Part shown: positions 36,223 to 45,171 of the stretch, one piece after another
How the letters are laid out: each line of letters begins with the position of its first letter
Position numbering within the stretch: the stretch's first letter is position 1
DNA from: an uncultured Verrucomicrobiales bacterium
GTDB lineage: Bacteria > Verrucomicrobiota > Verrucomicrobiia > Verrucomicrobiales > Akkermansiaceae
DNA: 49,809 bases
Direction of reading: 5' to 3'
Assembly: GCA_937928735.1 (NCBI GenBank)
Contig: CALFVF010000026.1
Location: 1-49,809 of the forward strand
Position numbers and translations under genes: made by a program
The notes under the pieces: model-generated
Told to the model about the DNA's origin: nothing
Databases searched by the model: none
Seen by the model: the letters and a program-made list of their open reading frames with translations, nothing else

Positions 36223-36525
36223 TTAGCGGCAATCCATGACGGTTATGAGGCTGTTTGTTTTGCCAACTTTGCTACAATATGTTGTCACTTGAATAGTTTT
36301 GAAAGTATTATCTCTAGTAACAGTTGCTCCTGCTCGGAATTTGACACTGCCAATACTAACTTTCGCCTCACCCCCTCCAGTAATACCAACACTTCCTCTG
36401 ATGGTGCCGACTACTTTTGATCGTTCTATTTTTTGATTACAACTTTGCGCTTCATAGAGACCCGATATTGAACCTCCAACAGATCTATGCCACTTAATCT
36501 CCAACCACGCCGAAACACGCACCAT
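36223..36525 (-). pseudogene. possible 3' remnant of a secreted or cell-surface protein gene
   Basis: The frame (100 residues) starts inside a perfect hairpin and its first 15 residues do not look like a natural N-terminus. The remainder (GGSISGLYEAQSCNQKI, then GTIRGSVGITGGGEAKVSIG, then TYCSKVGKTNSLITVMDC) has the Gly/Thr/Ser-rich, paired-Cys character of an exported beta-rich protein tail. The most likely reading is the end of a larger gene that was truncated. No family was recognised. Confidence 0.35.
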
Positions 36526-36548
36526 TCAGGACTATCCTGAATGGTGCG
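36518..36548. repeat. perfect 14-bp inverted repeat with 3-nt loop
   Basis: CGCACCATTCAGGA (36518-36531) pairs perfectly with TCCTGAATGGTGCG (36535-36548). Neither side has a T tract, so it is not a typical terminator. It sits at the 5' edge of the gene remnant at 36223-36525 and may mark a rearrangement or an insertion end. Confidence 0.7.
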
Positions 36549-36734
36549 CAAAACAGTGTGATGGCGAAATTTGATGGAGTGTGGCAAGCGGCCGCTTCGA
36601 GGGCAGTCCTGAATCAGCAAGCACTGTAGAGAACTGCTCCTAGCCGCTCTGAGTCTCAGACATAACAGGCTAGAGATGGGAATTTTTATTTCACAAGAGA
36701 CCTCATCACCTTCCGAGCTGGAGATCAATACCTC

Positions 36735-37691
36735 TTAGAATGTATAGCTCAGATCAATAGTGATCCGGCTTTCAGTAATGTTGTCTTCTTCGTCAGTAAG
36801 TGGAATCTCGTAAGCGATGCCAAATGTGGCCTGTTCGGTGAGGCGGGTTTGAAAACCGATCGCAGCAGTCACATAAGTTTCAGACTCTGCCGAACCGAAG
36901 TTGAGTATATCCGCTCCTTCCGAAGGCGCGAGCGCTGCTACCTGGCCGCCGACTTGAGGGCTGAAACGCTCTCCACCATCACCTTCATCCAAAACAGTGA
37001 AGACATTCGCTTCAAAGAAGGGAATGAACCAGCGGCTAACTTCGTAACTGATGTGACCACTAGCAAACGCGTTAGTTGAGAAGCCGTCGTCAAGTGGAAT
37101 GGAGACACCGAGTGCACCAAGATACTGCCAAGGTCCATTCAACTTAAGAGCTTGAGTAGTAAGAATCACGTTGCCATCGCCTTCACCTTGGAAGACTTCG
37201 TCGTCACCAAGAGGGATCTCGAATGCCAGCGTAGCTGATGCTACAAAGTTTTTCGCAGGATCGTAAATGTAAGCGTATTTAAGACCGGCACCAATGTTGG
37301 CAAAGCCAGTCTCAGAAGAGAAAGTGTCGTCTGGATTGAAGTCAGCGTAACCGTCCTTGAGTGCGACAAGTGAAAAACGTTCTGTGAAAGCATATTCAAA
37401 CTGTAATGCATACAGTTGTAAGTCTCCACCGAAATCAGCTTGTGTGCCATTAGACAAATTGAGTTGATCCGGGAACTGGTGATTTAAAAAAATTCCGTGA
37501 AGTTTAGTTGTTGGGAGCGGAGAATCGAACAGAGTCGGATTGGTGACTGGGCGACGGGCATTAGCAAAAGCGTTGGCAGCGGAAGATTTAACTGGTTTCA
37601 AATTTTCCAAGATTAGGTCACCAGCATCAGCTGAAGTTGCTGTTAGAGTGAAGAGGGAAAAGAGTGTGCTGCGGAATAGGGGTGTTTTCAT
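36735..37691 (-). CDS. outer-membrane beta-barrel protein
   Basis: The 318-residue protein has a signal peptide (cleavage after SADA, about residue 23). The body alternates short hydrophobic strands with Gly/Asp/Asn turns (DLQLYALQFEYAFTERFSLVAL, NIGAGLKYAYIYD, FVASATLAFEIPLGDD). The C-terminus ends ITIDLSYTF, the aromatic last residue recognised by the BAM complex. It is probably a 12- or 14-stranded barrel of the MetA-pathway-of-phenol/OMP-like type; no specific transport role can be assigned. It is transcribed alone, toward the decayed region. Confidence 0.8.
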   Translation of the reverse strand: MKTPLFRSTLFSLFTLTATSADAGDLILENLKPVKSSAANAFANARRPVTNPTLFDSPLPTTKLHGIFLNHQFPDQLNLSNGTQADFGGDLQLYALQFEYAFTERFSLVALKDGYADFNPDDTFSSETGFANIGAGLKYAYIYDPAKNFVASATLAFEIPLGDDEVFQGEGDGNVILTTQALKLNGPWQYLGALGVSIPLDDGFSTNAFASGHISYEVSRWFIPFFEANVFTVLDEGDGGERFSPQVGGQVAALAPSEGADILNFGSAESETYVTAAIGFQTRLTEQATFGIAYEIPLTDEEDNITESRITIDLSYTF

Positions 37692-37910
37692 TATGTAGTT
37701 CTATAATAACGCGCTTCTGTTAGCACACACTTAGATAATTGGCTAGAAATTTCTCTTCAGGGCACCTCCTAAAACTTTATTTACCGGATCTGAGTCCGGC
37801 TCATCTTCTTGTCTTAATCTCCTTGGCATCATTCTAGGACTGATTTTTCGACGGAGTTGTTTTTTTGAGAACTTTAAAATCTTTTCTGAGCTTTCGTCGG
37901 GCTTAGCGTT

Positions 37911-38220
37911 TTAAAAGGCATAGCGATTCATGTTGTAGACGAGATTACACAGACTGTTGTGTTGCTTCACTCTCCTTAGTTCAATACTGCGGACGTAGTC
38001 AATGCCGTGTTTTTTCACCCGGCCAAAGACATGCTCTACTCACACTCAGACTCGGCTCACTTTCCGATTAAAGACTTCGTCAGCTTTACTCGAGGGGTTG
38101 TTATGATAGGCTTTCCTCATCAAAAAATTCCTGTACACCACACCCTAACAAATACTCTTCATGCTCCTCGGAGTAGTAAGCAATGTCAGTCCAAACGGTT
38201 TCATCGCCTTCATCGACGAG
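37911..38220 (-). pseudogene. remnant of an IS5-type transposase (C-terminal part, frameshifted)
   Basis: Two blocks on the minus strand read as transposase. At 38100-38220 is LVDEGDETVWTDIAYYSEE, then EEYLLGCGVQEFFDEESL. At 37911-38040 is EHVFGRVKKHGIDYVRS, then IELRRVKQHNSLCNLVYNMNRYAF followed by stop. These match the DDE-region Asp and the RxEHVFGRxK ending of IS5/IS1182-like enzymes. The reading frame shifts between the blocks and stops occur, so it is inactive. The 5' part is missing where the IS3-type element begins. Confidence 0.75.
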
Positions 38221-38280
38221 ATTTTTTAAAACCTGCTATCATGAGCCTCAGCAGAAGTCGTCTAGTAGCTGTCGATGAGT

Positions 38281-39216
38281 TTAGTATTTAACGGCATTAG
38301 GGCCGAACTCTTCAGGACGTCCTCCGCCTTTGATTTTTTGTTCTACGTTGCCGAGGTGCCTCGATAAAGCTGGAGCACACAATGCGTCCTTCTTTGCGCT
38401 GTGCGCATACTCATTGGGGGGTGATACGCCTAGGGAGCTGTGGAGTCGCTCGTCATTGTATTCTTTTCGCCTTCCTTCTCGCAAAATATCTGCCTCTGCT
38501 AAAGAGTAGAATACTTCTCGGTTTAAAAACTCATCGCGCAGCTTATCATGAAAGCTTTCGATATAGCATTGCTCCCATGGTGAGCCTGGGGTGGTGTAGT
38601 GGGTTTGTATTCCTTGGTTTCTAAGCCAGTCTTGTATTTTAGAGGCAATGAATTCTGGGTCGTTGTCATTTCGGATACATTTCGGGGCTCTATGTTGGGT
38701 GATGAGCTCTTCTAGGACTTCAATGACATCCTCTGCCTTGTAGCTATGTCGAGGCTTTAGGCTGTGGCACTGGCGCGTATATTCGTCCATCACACTTAAG
38801 ATACGCAAACTCGAACCCCAGTCGATCTGGTCGTGAACAAAGTCCCAATTCCAGACTTCGTTACAGGCACTCGCTCATAGTCGCTGGCTGCTGTTTTCAT
38901 GAACACGGCGTGTTCTTCGTTGTTTTTTGAGCACATGAAGACCATGACGGCGGCGCGTGGCTTGTACTCGCTTTGGATTCACTTTTTCTCCTAATCGTCT
39001 CAGTAATGCTGTGATACGACGATAGCCATAACGAGGGTTATCATGGCTAAGGCTCACGATTTGTTTTTCAAGATCAAGGTTTTCTGGGCTTCTAGAACTC
39101 GGAGCATAAAAGCTTGCTCGTGGTAGCGAGAGCGCTCGACATGCTTCACTTACTTTTGTTATTCCTTCCTCTACTAGTGTGCGAACTACCGCCTTCTTTT
39201 TCGCCTCACTCACCAC
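38281..39216 (-). pseudogene. IS3-family orfB transposase, interrupted by an in-frame TGA
   Basis: The GTG start at 39216 overlaps the end of orfA. The first 113 codons end at TGA (38877-38875), and the same frame continues without shift through ASACNEVWNWDFVHD to a stop at 38281. The DDE residues are there: Asp in WNWDFVHD, Asp in RNDNDPEFIA (normally RSDNGPEF), and Glu in YIESFHDKLRDEFLN. The TGA sits where a CGA or AGA codon (Arg) is expected (QRL-stop-ASAC), so a single point mutation inactivated it. Confidence 0.88.
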
Positions 39217-39475
39217 TTTTTTGAGTTCACTTCCTTAAGAATATCAATCTGAATGGCTTGATCCGCTATTATGCGCTTTATACGTGAGTTCTCATCTTCA
39301 AGTGCCTTGAGTTTGCGTGCCTCACTGATAGTCATTTCCCCGTACTTAGACTTCCAAGCGGATATTGTTTGAGGGCTTACATTGTATTGGGCGCAGATCT
39401 CTTACGGCTTTTGTCTGCGCGGAGCTCATGCTGGATTCTTACTTTTTGTTCTTCGCTAAAGCGGCTTCGTTTCAT
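39210..39475 (-). pseudogene. IS3-family orfA, frameshifted
   Basis: The ATG at 39475 begins MKRSRFSEEQKVRI, the normal orfA start. The frame then stops after about 32 codons (NTM-stop). Another frame picks up with EICAQYNVSPQTISAWK, then SKYGEMTISEARKLKALEDEN, and IKRIIADQAIQIDILKEV, ending KKW-stop at 39210. A small deletion in the helix-turn-helix region explains the shift. Confidence 0.85.
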
Positions 39476-39695
39476 AATTCGATTTGGTTATACCACCAAA
39501 CCTACAGTGATTCCCTGTCTAATTTTTTGGAGTCGGGCCAGAATAAGGCTCTGCAACCCATTCATGATACAGTTTAGGTTTGTACGATTTCGTCGCTTAC
39601 AAATTGCTAATTCTACAACTAAGTGAGTTTATGATTATTGGTAAGCGAACAACTGCTAAATTGTTAGCATGAGATTTTAGCTGGGTCGGCTGCCT

Positions 39696-40133
39696 TTATG
39701 AATTCTCTAGACGAGCAGAGATTTTCTTCAGCCACTCTGGATTCGACTGTAATTCCTCGGTGAGGACTTCGATCGCGGCGAGAGTGTCTTTGGAGACATG
39801 GTGCTCCATGCCTTCGACGTCCTTATAAATGGTTTCTTCGTCGATTTTAAATAGTCGAAGAAACTCGGTGAGAGTCGCGTGGCGGCGAATAATTGCGCTG
39901 GCAATTTGGGTTCCTTGTTCAGTGAGTGTGGTGCCTCGATACTTGATGTGGCAGACAAGGCCTTCGGCGTCGAGGCGCTTGAGCATATTGGTGACACTGG
40001 CTTGGGAAATTCCTAGTTTAACGGAAATATCGATAGGTCTCGCATAGCCTTTCTGCTCTATCAGAGTGTAGATCTGCTCGAGGTAATCATCCATTGCGAC
40101 GGAGCCGCTGGTTCGTTTAGGCCGTTGTGACAT
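39696..40133 (-). CDS. mntR: manganese-responsive transcriptional regulator MntR (DtxR family)
   Basis: The protein has 145 residues. The N-terminal winged helix (ARPIDISVKLGISQASVTNMLKRLDAEGLV) is followed by the dimerization/metal domain. All MntR metal ligands are present, each eight positions later than in B. subtilis MntR: Asp16, Glu19, His85, Glu107, Glu110, His111 (DVEGMEHH). It represses manganese uptake when manganese is plentiful. No transporter gene is adjacent. Downstream at 39653-39668 is a small dyad (tgctaa-attg-ttagca). Confidence 0.93.
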   Translation of the reverse strand: MSQRPKRTSGSVAMDDYLEQIYTLIEQKGYARPIDISVKLGISQASVTNMLKRLDAEGLVCHIKYRGTTLTEQGTQIASAIIRRHATLTEFLRLFKIDEETIYKDVEGMEHHVSKDTLAAIEVLTEELQSNPEWLKKISARLENS

Positions 40134-40173
40134 GGAGTGGGTACGTGGAATATGGGAGGGCTCTATCTGGAGA

Positions 40174-41151
40174 TTAGACTGGTCTCGATGTCGGGTAGCC
40201 TTGTTTGATAGAGCTCTCTAACCACTCTAGTAAATCATTCATTTCTCCACTATCACTGCGGATGCTATTGAGGCCTTCCCAGTCGATGTGACTGCGGAAT
40301 TTAGGGGCGGCGACTTTGGTGATATCGAGGCGCTCCATGAGTGCTTCTGTTTCTCTGGGATGGGCATTGAGTATATTCGCTGGGCGGGGGAGTTCATCAA
40401 GACCCTCTGCGGAGAGGCCAAAGGTTGTGATACCGATACCAAATAAGGCATTGAGCTTGCGGAAAGATTCTGCGAGCGCTTCATCTTCAATGGCTGAGGC
40501 ATAGAAGAGCTCACCACCTTGGCTCCAGCTAGAAGCACTGAGGGCTTGGAAGAAATCTTCGCGGAAGCAATGGTGTGTGGGAAGGATTCTCAGTCTTAGT
40601 GTAGAGAGGCGAAAGGGAGGGAGGCCTAATTGGCTCTTGAGTTGAAAGAGCGGGGAATTATCTTCATCCTCTAGAGCACCCTGCCAGTCTACAAGTGCCA
40701 TTTCGGGGAATTTCCAGAGATTTTGGAGCGGGGCATTTTCTTGGAATGGCTCTCGGTAGACGAAGGGGTAGCGGCCGTTCATTTCGCACCAGCGCTGCAC
40801 GACAGCGCGGAATTTCTTCACTCGCATGAGGGCGGAGTCGATCGCCTCGGGGCCTGTATTTGTGAGGTCATCAAGGCGCCCCTGAGTCATGGAAATGAGT
40901 TCTTGAGCTCCAGCTAGGGCAGGTACTGGCGCTGTTCGTCTGTAGTAACCTTGGCCTTTCTCCACCTTAGCAATGAAGGAAGCAGGGTCACACGACATGA
41001 CTGAGAAATGATAGCGCAGTGACGCATCCGAGTAGTTTCCTTCTAGACGCATGCGGACAAGGCGAATGAGTTCCGTGCCCTTGATGGAGTCTTTGGGGTT
41101 CGCTGGTAGGATATTTGGAAAAATTTCGTTTAACTGCTTACGTAGGCTCAT
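40174..41151 (-). CDS. hypothetical protein with N-terminal winged-helix-like region
   Basis: From the ATG at 41151 the protein has 325 residues; a longer frame upstream has a low-quality leader. The N-terminal 70 residues (GTELIRLVRMRLEGNYSDASLRYHFSVMS, then KVEKGQGYYRR) look like a winged helix. The middle (LPPFRLSTLRLRILPTHHCFREDFFQALSAS) and the tail (FGIGITTFGLSAEGLDEL) suggest a beta-rich nuclease-like or ligand domain, loosely as in HrgA/COG2958-type proteins. No catalytic motif can be assigned. It is 40 nt upstream of mntR on the same strand, so possibly co-transcribed. Confidence 0.6.
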   Translation of the reverse strand: MSLRKQLNEIFPNILPANPKDSIKGTELIRLVRMRLEGNYSDASLRYHFSVMSCDPASFIAKVEKGQGYYRRTAPVPALAGAQELISMTQGRLDDLTNTGPEAIDSALMRVKKFRAVVQRWCEMNGRYPFVYREPFQENAPLQNLWKFPEMALVDWQGALEDEDNSPLFQLKSQLGLPPFRLSTLRLRILPTHHCFREDFFQALSASSWSQGGELFYASAIEDEALAESFRKLNALFGIGITTFGLSAEGLDELPRPANILNAHPRETEALMERLDITKVAAPKFRSHIDWEGLNSIRSDSGEMNDLLEWLESSIKQGYPTSRPV

Positions 41152-41307
41152 ACTGGAGTTTTTGATTTCAGCGAGAGAGGTTGCGATCAGTATCCAAGGC
41201 AGAAGTCCATGCTGCGGCAAGTACCAAATGGACTGGCTCGCAGAACAAGGTCATTTTCTTGAGGCAGTGCGTGCAAGTAACTAGTACCAAGAGCGCGGCG
41301 TGGAAGA

Positions 41308-43713
41308 TTATTGGAGAAGTATTTCAGGGTACTTTTCTCTCAGGAGTGTTTCGTAACGGCGCGCTTCTGTGTGATTGCCGAGTTCTTTGAGAGATTTCAT
41401 GGCTCCTTGGAGGGCGCGTGGCTGCAGTGTGAGGTCGGCATCAAAGTTGGAGACAATGACATATTCTTTCACAGCAGTTTGGTAGTCTTCAGCCTGGAAA
41501 GCGATGTCACCGAGAACCATCCTAAGGCCTGCTTTGAGGCGGCCTTGGGGGTTCATATTCATGGCTTGTGTGGCGATTTCTTTTGATTCGACCCATTTTT
41601 CGACCTGATAGAGTGAGATGGCCTTGTCGAGTAAACTATCCGCGACAAGGGGAGGGTCTGTTTCGACAGCTAGGAAGTGCTCGATGGCCTCAAGTGCTTT
41701 TTCTGGTTGTTTTGACTTCACGCGGGCTTTACTCAGTAAGCGCCAGAAGATCTTTGGTGTCTGGCGTGGGCTGGTTGGGGTAACTCCCAGTGATAAATAG
41801 AGGTCGGCTTGGGTGTATTCGCCAGCACTGTAGCATTGGCTCCCTAGCCAGCGAAAGACACTCACGGGGATCTTTGTGGTGATGTTCTGGTCAGTCGCGA
41901 GCATACAGGCTTCTTTGAGTGCTTCGACGTCTTTGAGAGAGTAGTGGCAGAGAACGAGAAGAAGTGAGGCTGGTTTACCGTAGGCTTTCGGGTCAATCTG
42001 GATCGCTTCTTTGAGTGGAGCCGTGGCTTCTGAGTAGTTCTTTTGCTGGAAGTAGCCCCAGCCGATCCAGTATTTAGCATTGCCTGAGACTGGCTTGTCA
42101 ATTTGTGGGTGTTTGGTGAGTAGCATTTCGTAGCGGCGAATCATATCGACGTAGTTCTGTGATTCTTTTTTTAATTTCGCGCTACTCTGCAGGGCGATAG
42201 CTCCGAAGTCACTAGCGGGGTCTTGCTCAATGATTGCATCAAAGTCCTTGAGTGCATTGAGGCGGTCACCCAGTGCCATGTAGGCTTGGCCGCGCATCGT
42301 GCGGGCGTTAAGAATTCGTGGGTCTTTGGGGTACCCTTCGATGAATTGGCTGTAGTGGACAGCCGCATTGTCGTAGTTGCCGGTTTCAGAGAGTGTCCAG
42401 GCTTTTTTAAAGAGGAGAGATGGGCGATTGGACTCTGCGATGATTTCGGGCTTAATGGCATTGTAGACTTCTACGGCCTCGGTGAATTTCTCCTCATCAT
42501 AGAGTGTTTCCGCTTTCATGAGAAGGGCTTGGTGAATGTACTTGTGACCTCCACGTCCTACGGCGTAATTTGCGACAAATTCGTCTGTGAAGAAGGGGAC
42601 AGCGGAGCGTTTTAAATTATACTGACAGAGAAGTCGACGATACCCCGCCTCAAAGCCAAGCTCTGATCCTGGGGCTGCGGATTCAACGAGTTTAAACGTA
42701 TCAACCGCCTCGAAGTAGTTCTTTTTCTGCATGTAGCAGAGGCCTAGTATGAGGCTTCTCTGGGCGAGTAATTCGCCTTGAAGCGGGACGCGCTCTCGAC
42801 TCACTAGACGAAGTACTTTATCGTATTCACCTTGGTCGTAGTAGGCACTGAGGAGCGAGACTTGAGCTTGGGGCTTAAAGTCGGAGTGGGTCGAGAGTAG
42901 GACGGCTTGGTAGTATTCTTCTGCTTTTGCTGGTTGCTCTAGCTGTGCTGAGCAGAGTCCTGCATTGAGCAGTGCTTCGACACGTATGGCTTCCTCTGTC
43001 ATGTCGGCATCGAGCTCTTTGTAGTAGGAGAGAGCCTTGGCGTAGTCTTTATTGACACGATGAATGTGCGCAGCCTGCAGGCGGGCTCTCTGGTAGTAGA
43101 CGTTCTTTTTATTCTTACTGATCAGAATGGGGCGTAGAGCGGAGAGTGCTTTTTTGTTTTGTTTTAAATGCAGATAGCATTGAGCTTGGAGGTAGCGTCC
43201 TCTCTGTTTGTCTTCTTCTCGGCTTGCATTGAGTGCTGTTTTTTCAAAGAGAGGTGCTGCTTCGGTGTAGTTTTTCTGAGAATAGGCGTCATAGGCGAGA
43301 CGGTGTGCGGCAGCGGCGACATAGCGGCCGTGCTGATACTGATGGATGACACTGGAGAGGTAGCGCTTTGCGGAGCGTAAGTCTCCGAGGAGGTAGTAGC
43401 TTTCCCCTAAGTAGTACTTTGCTGCCTGGGTGTTTTCATGCCCAGGGTATTGATTGAGATAATCTTTAAAAAATGGGATCGCCTGCTGGAGGTACTGGCT
43501 CTTGAGGCGAACGTCTTTGGTCCCTATGGCTGAGTCATAAAACTGCTTACAGCGCTCGTAGTAATCCTCAGCAGGATTCACGATCAGAGCTCTATTTTGA
43601 GCCATGAGTGGTGAGGGAGCCACTATGCAGAAAACACTGAGAGATAGAACAGCGAGTAGGTGTCGTTTGATGAATAGTGGCTGAGTCTCCATGATTGATC
43701 GTATCGTATCCAT
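41308..43713 (-). CDS. exported TPR-repeat protein
   Basis: The 801-residue protein has a signal peptide (about residues 17-38, ending PLMAQ). Nearly the whole mature part is tandem TPR helices: AAKYYLGESYYLLGDLRSAKRYL, then RVNKDYAKALSYYKEL, GLCYMQKKNYFEAVDTF, KAWTLSETGNYDNAAVHY, YWIGWGYFQQKNYSEA. The start ATG overlaps the exbD stop (TAATG at 43715-43711), so it is translationally coupled. The arrangement exbB-exbD-TPR suggests a periplasmic scaffold working with a proton-driven motor. Confidence 0.88.
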   Translation of the reverse strand: MDTIRSIMETQPLFIKRHLLAVLSLSVFCIVAPSPLMAQNRALIVNPAEDYYERCKQFYDSAIGTKDVRLKSQYLQQAIPFFKDYLNQYPGHENTQAAKYYLGESYYLLGDLRSAKRYLSSVIHQYQHGRYVAAAAHRLAYDAYSQKNYTEAAPLFEKTALNASREEDKQRGRYLQAQCYLHLKQNKKALSALRPILISKNKKNVYYQRARLQAAHIHRVNKDYAKALSYYKELDADMTEEAIRVEALLNAGLCSAQLEQPAKAEEYYQAVLLSTHSDFKPQAQVSLLSAYYDQGEYDKVLRLVSRERVPLQGELLAQRSLILGLCYMQKKNYFEAVDTFKLVESAAPGSELGFEAGYRRLLCQYNLKRSAVPFFTDEFVANYAVGRGGHKYIHQALLMKAETLYDEEKFTEAVEVYNAIKPEIIAESNRPSLLFKKAWTLSETGNYDNAAVHYSQFIEGYPKDPRILNARTMRGQAYMALGDRLNALKDFDAIIEQDPASDFGAIALQSSAKLKKESQNYVDMIRRYEMLLTKHPQIDKPVSGNAKYWIGWGYFQQKNYSEATAPLKEAIQIDPKAYGKPASLLLVLCHYSLKDVEALKEACMLATDQNITTKIPVSVFRWLGSQCYSAGEYTQADLYLSLGVTPTSPRQTPKIFWRLLSKARVKSKQPEKALEAIEHFLAVETDPPLVADSLLDKAISLYQVEKWVESKEIATQAMNMNPQGRLKAGLRMVLGDIAFQAEDYQTAVKEYVIVSNFDADLTLQPRALQGAMKSLKELGNHTEARRYETLLREKYPEILLQ

Positions 43714-44132
43714 TATTGGTCTTGGGCAGGAGCTTTTGTGGCGAAGCTGACGTTCCAGATGCCAGCTTTACTACAAGTATCTAGTACTTGAACGATGATT
43801 TGCAAATCTGTGTCTTTGTCACCACGGATTCTCACTGGTTGGTTTTTGTGCACACGGGCAATGTTGGTGAGTTTTTGCTTGAGTTGTTCGTGGTTGAGGG
43901 TGGTTCCTGCGACTCGAATTTCACCTTCTGAGGAAACATTAATAATAATCTCTGAAATGGCCTGTACAGAGGGTGTGCCTTCCTCAGCAGTAGGGATAGA
44001 GATTTCTATTTCTGTCTCATCTTGCGTGTGTCTCCATTGCACAAGGAAGAAAATGAGTAGAAGAAATACGATATCAATCATCGGAGCGAGCTGGAAGCCC
44101 GCAGACTGAGGAGCTGGAGTGTGAAAACGCAT
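43713..44132 (-). CDS. exbD: ExbD/TolR family biopolymer transport protein
   Basis: The protein has 139 residues. The transmembrane helix APMIDIVFLLLIFFLV contains the conserved proton-path Asp20. The rest is the periplasmic domain (VRIRGDKDTDLQIIVQVLDTCSKAGIWNVSFAT). With ExbB it forms the proton-driven stator of Ton/Tol-type systems. It begins one base after the exbB stop and overlaps the TPR gene. No tonB, tolA or pal is seen nearby. Confidence 0.93.
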   Translation of the reverse strand: MRFHTPAPQSAGFQLAPMIDIVFLLLIFFLVQWRHTQDETEIEISIPTAEEGTPSVQAISEIIINVSSEGEIRVAGTTLNHEQLKQKLTNIARVHKNQPVRIRGDKDTDLQIIVQVLDTCSKAGIWNVSFATKAPAQDQ

Positions 44133-44133
44133 A

Positions 44134-45003
44134 CTAAATACCGCGAATGTCTCTGTTTGTTTCCTCTAGAGGGGCGGGAGCACTAGGTGGCTGAGAAGGG
44201 CTGGGGCCGTGAGGCGGTGCTTCGGCATACGCGGCTTCTTGGGGATAGGACTGGCTGTAGACTGGTGAAGGTGTCTGGCCGCCACTGCGCTTATACTGGG
44301 CGGCTAGTAGTGCCATGAGGTGGGTGGCGGCAGCTTCGAGCTCTGCGATGTATTTCTGCACCTTACCGCGAAATACGGAATAAAACACCATTGCCACAAT
44401 ACCAATAACAAGCCCCGTGGCTGTTGTAATGAGAGCCTCAGAAACATTTTCTGCCAAGACGAGCTGCTTCACCCCCTGACTAGTGCCATTGGACAAGGTC
44501 AAAAAGGCCTTAATCATCCCAATCACAGTGCCTAAGAGGCCAATCATAGGGGCGATCGAGCCAATATCGGACAAGTAACTAATGCGCTGGGTGAGAATGC
44601 CTGCTTGGCGTGAGCCCTCGGCCTCGGCGACTTCGCGTACCTCAGCGAAGGAGACACCAGAGTTCTTGGTCATGAAGTCGAGTGCCTTCTCAGCAACATA
44701 GGATATGGAGTCATTCTGGCGATTACACTGAGCGACAAGCCCCAAGTAATCGCGCTTGCGGATCAGAGCTTCCGCAGCATTCATGAATTTATCACTGACG
44801 ACTGAATTACGCCGAATGGTGAGAAAGTAGAGAAAGATAAGAATGAGAGTCACAATGGATAGTGCGACCAGTGGGTACATCGCCATGCCTCCTTTCTGCA
44901 AAATAGAGAGCGCACTCTCTGTCGAAGCTTCTGGCTGGCTCTCAGCAGCGACTGCGAATGAGGCAGAGGATAGAAAAAGAACAACTCTCAGTAATAATTT
45001 CAT
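44134..45003 (-). CDS. exbB: ExbB/TolQ/MotA family proton channel protein
   Basis: The 289-residue protein has a signal peptide (to about residue 20), as found in some long ExbB proteins. It has three transmembrane helices (about 40-62, 150-172 and 190-215), the second holding SIAPMIGLLGTVIGMIKAF, the signature of the family. The C-terminal tail (about 240-289) is Pro/Ser/Gln-rich. First gene of exbB-exbD-TPR. Confidence 0.93.
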   Translation of the reverse strand: MKLLLRVVLFLSSASFAVAAESQPEASTESALSILQKGGMAMYPLVALSIVTLILIFLYFLTIRRNSVVSDKFMNAAEALIRKRDYLGLVAQCNRQNDSISYVAEKALDFMTKNSGVSFAEVREVAEAEGSRQAGILTQRISYLSDIGSIAPMIGLLGTVIGMIKAFLTLSNGTSQGVKQLVLAENVSEALITTATGLVIGIVAMVFYSVFRGKVQKYIAELEAAATHLMALLAAQYKRSGGQTPSPVYSQSYPQEAAYAEAPPHGPSPSQPPSAPAPLEETNRDIRGI

Positions 45004-45171
45004 GATGTAGTCGATAAGGAGCAGTGTAGAAAGAATCAGATTTCAAGCAAGGCTTAGCAGCAGAAAGGTCATCTCTATAGATATTTATTGTGCTGACAAT
45101 GTTGCTTGTTGTCAAAAGCTCTACTAAAATAACGACAGCAGTAAGAAAAATCTGCTAAATTTATAGCACTC

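Larger units (their letters stand above)
38281..39475 (-). mobile_element. IS3-family insertion sequence, inactivated
   Basis: It contains an orfA and an orfB in the usual overlapping arrangement on the minus strand, both broken. A plausible outer end lies to the right (about 39515-39545, rich in ttttttggagtcgggcca). No matching inverted repeat was found to the left, where an IS5 remnant abuts. Loss of one end and two disabled frames show that it can no longer move. Confidence 0.85.

Noticed and set aside
36426..36728. A 100-codon minus-strand frame overlapping the hairpin and the remnant
   Set aside because: It begins with TTG, has no protein-like pattern, and overlaps the better-supported remnant in another frame; treated as chance.
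38875..38877. Programmed recoding of the TGA in the IS3 orfB
   Set aside because: orfA in the same element is independently frameshifted and one end is missing, so simple decay is the better explanation.
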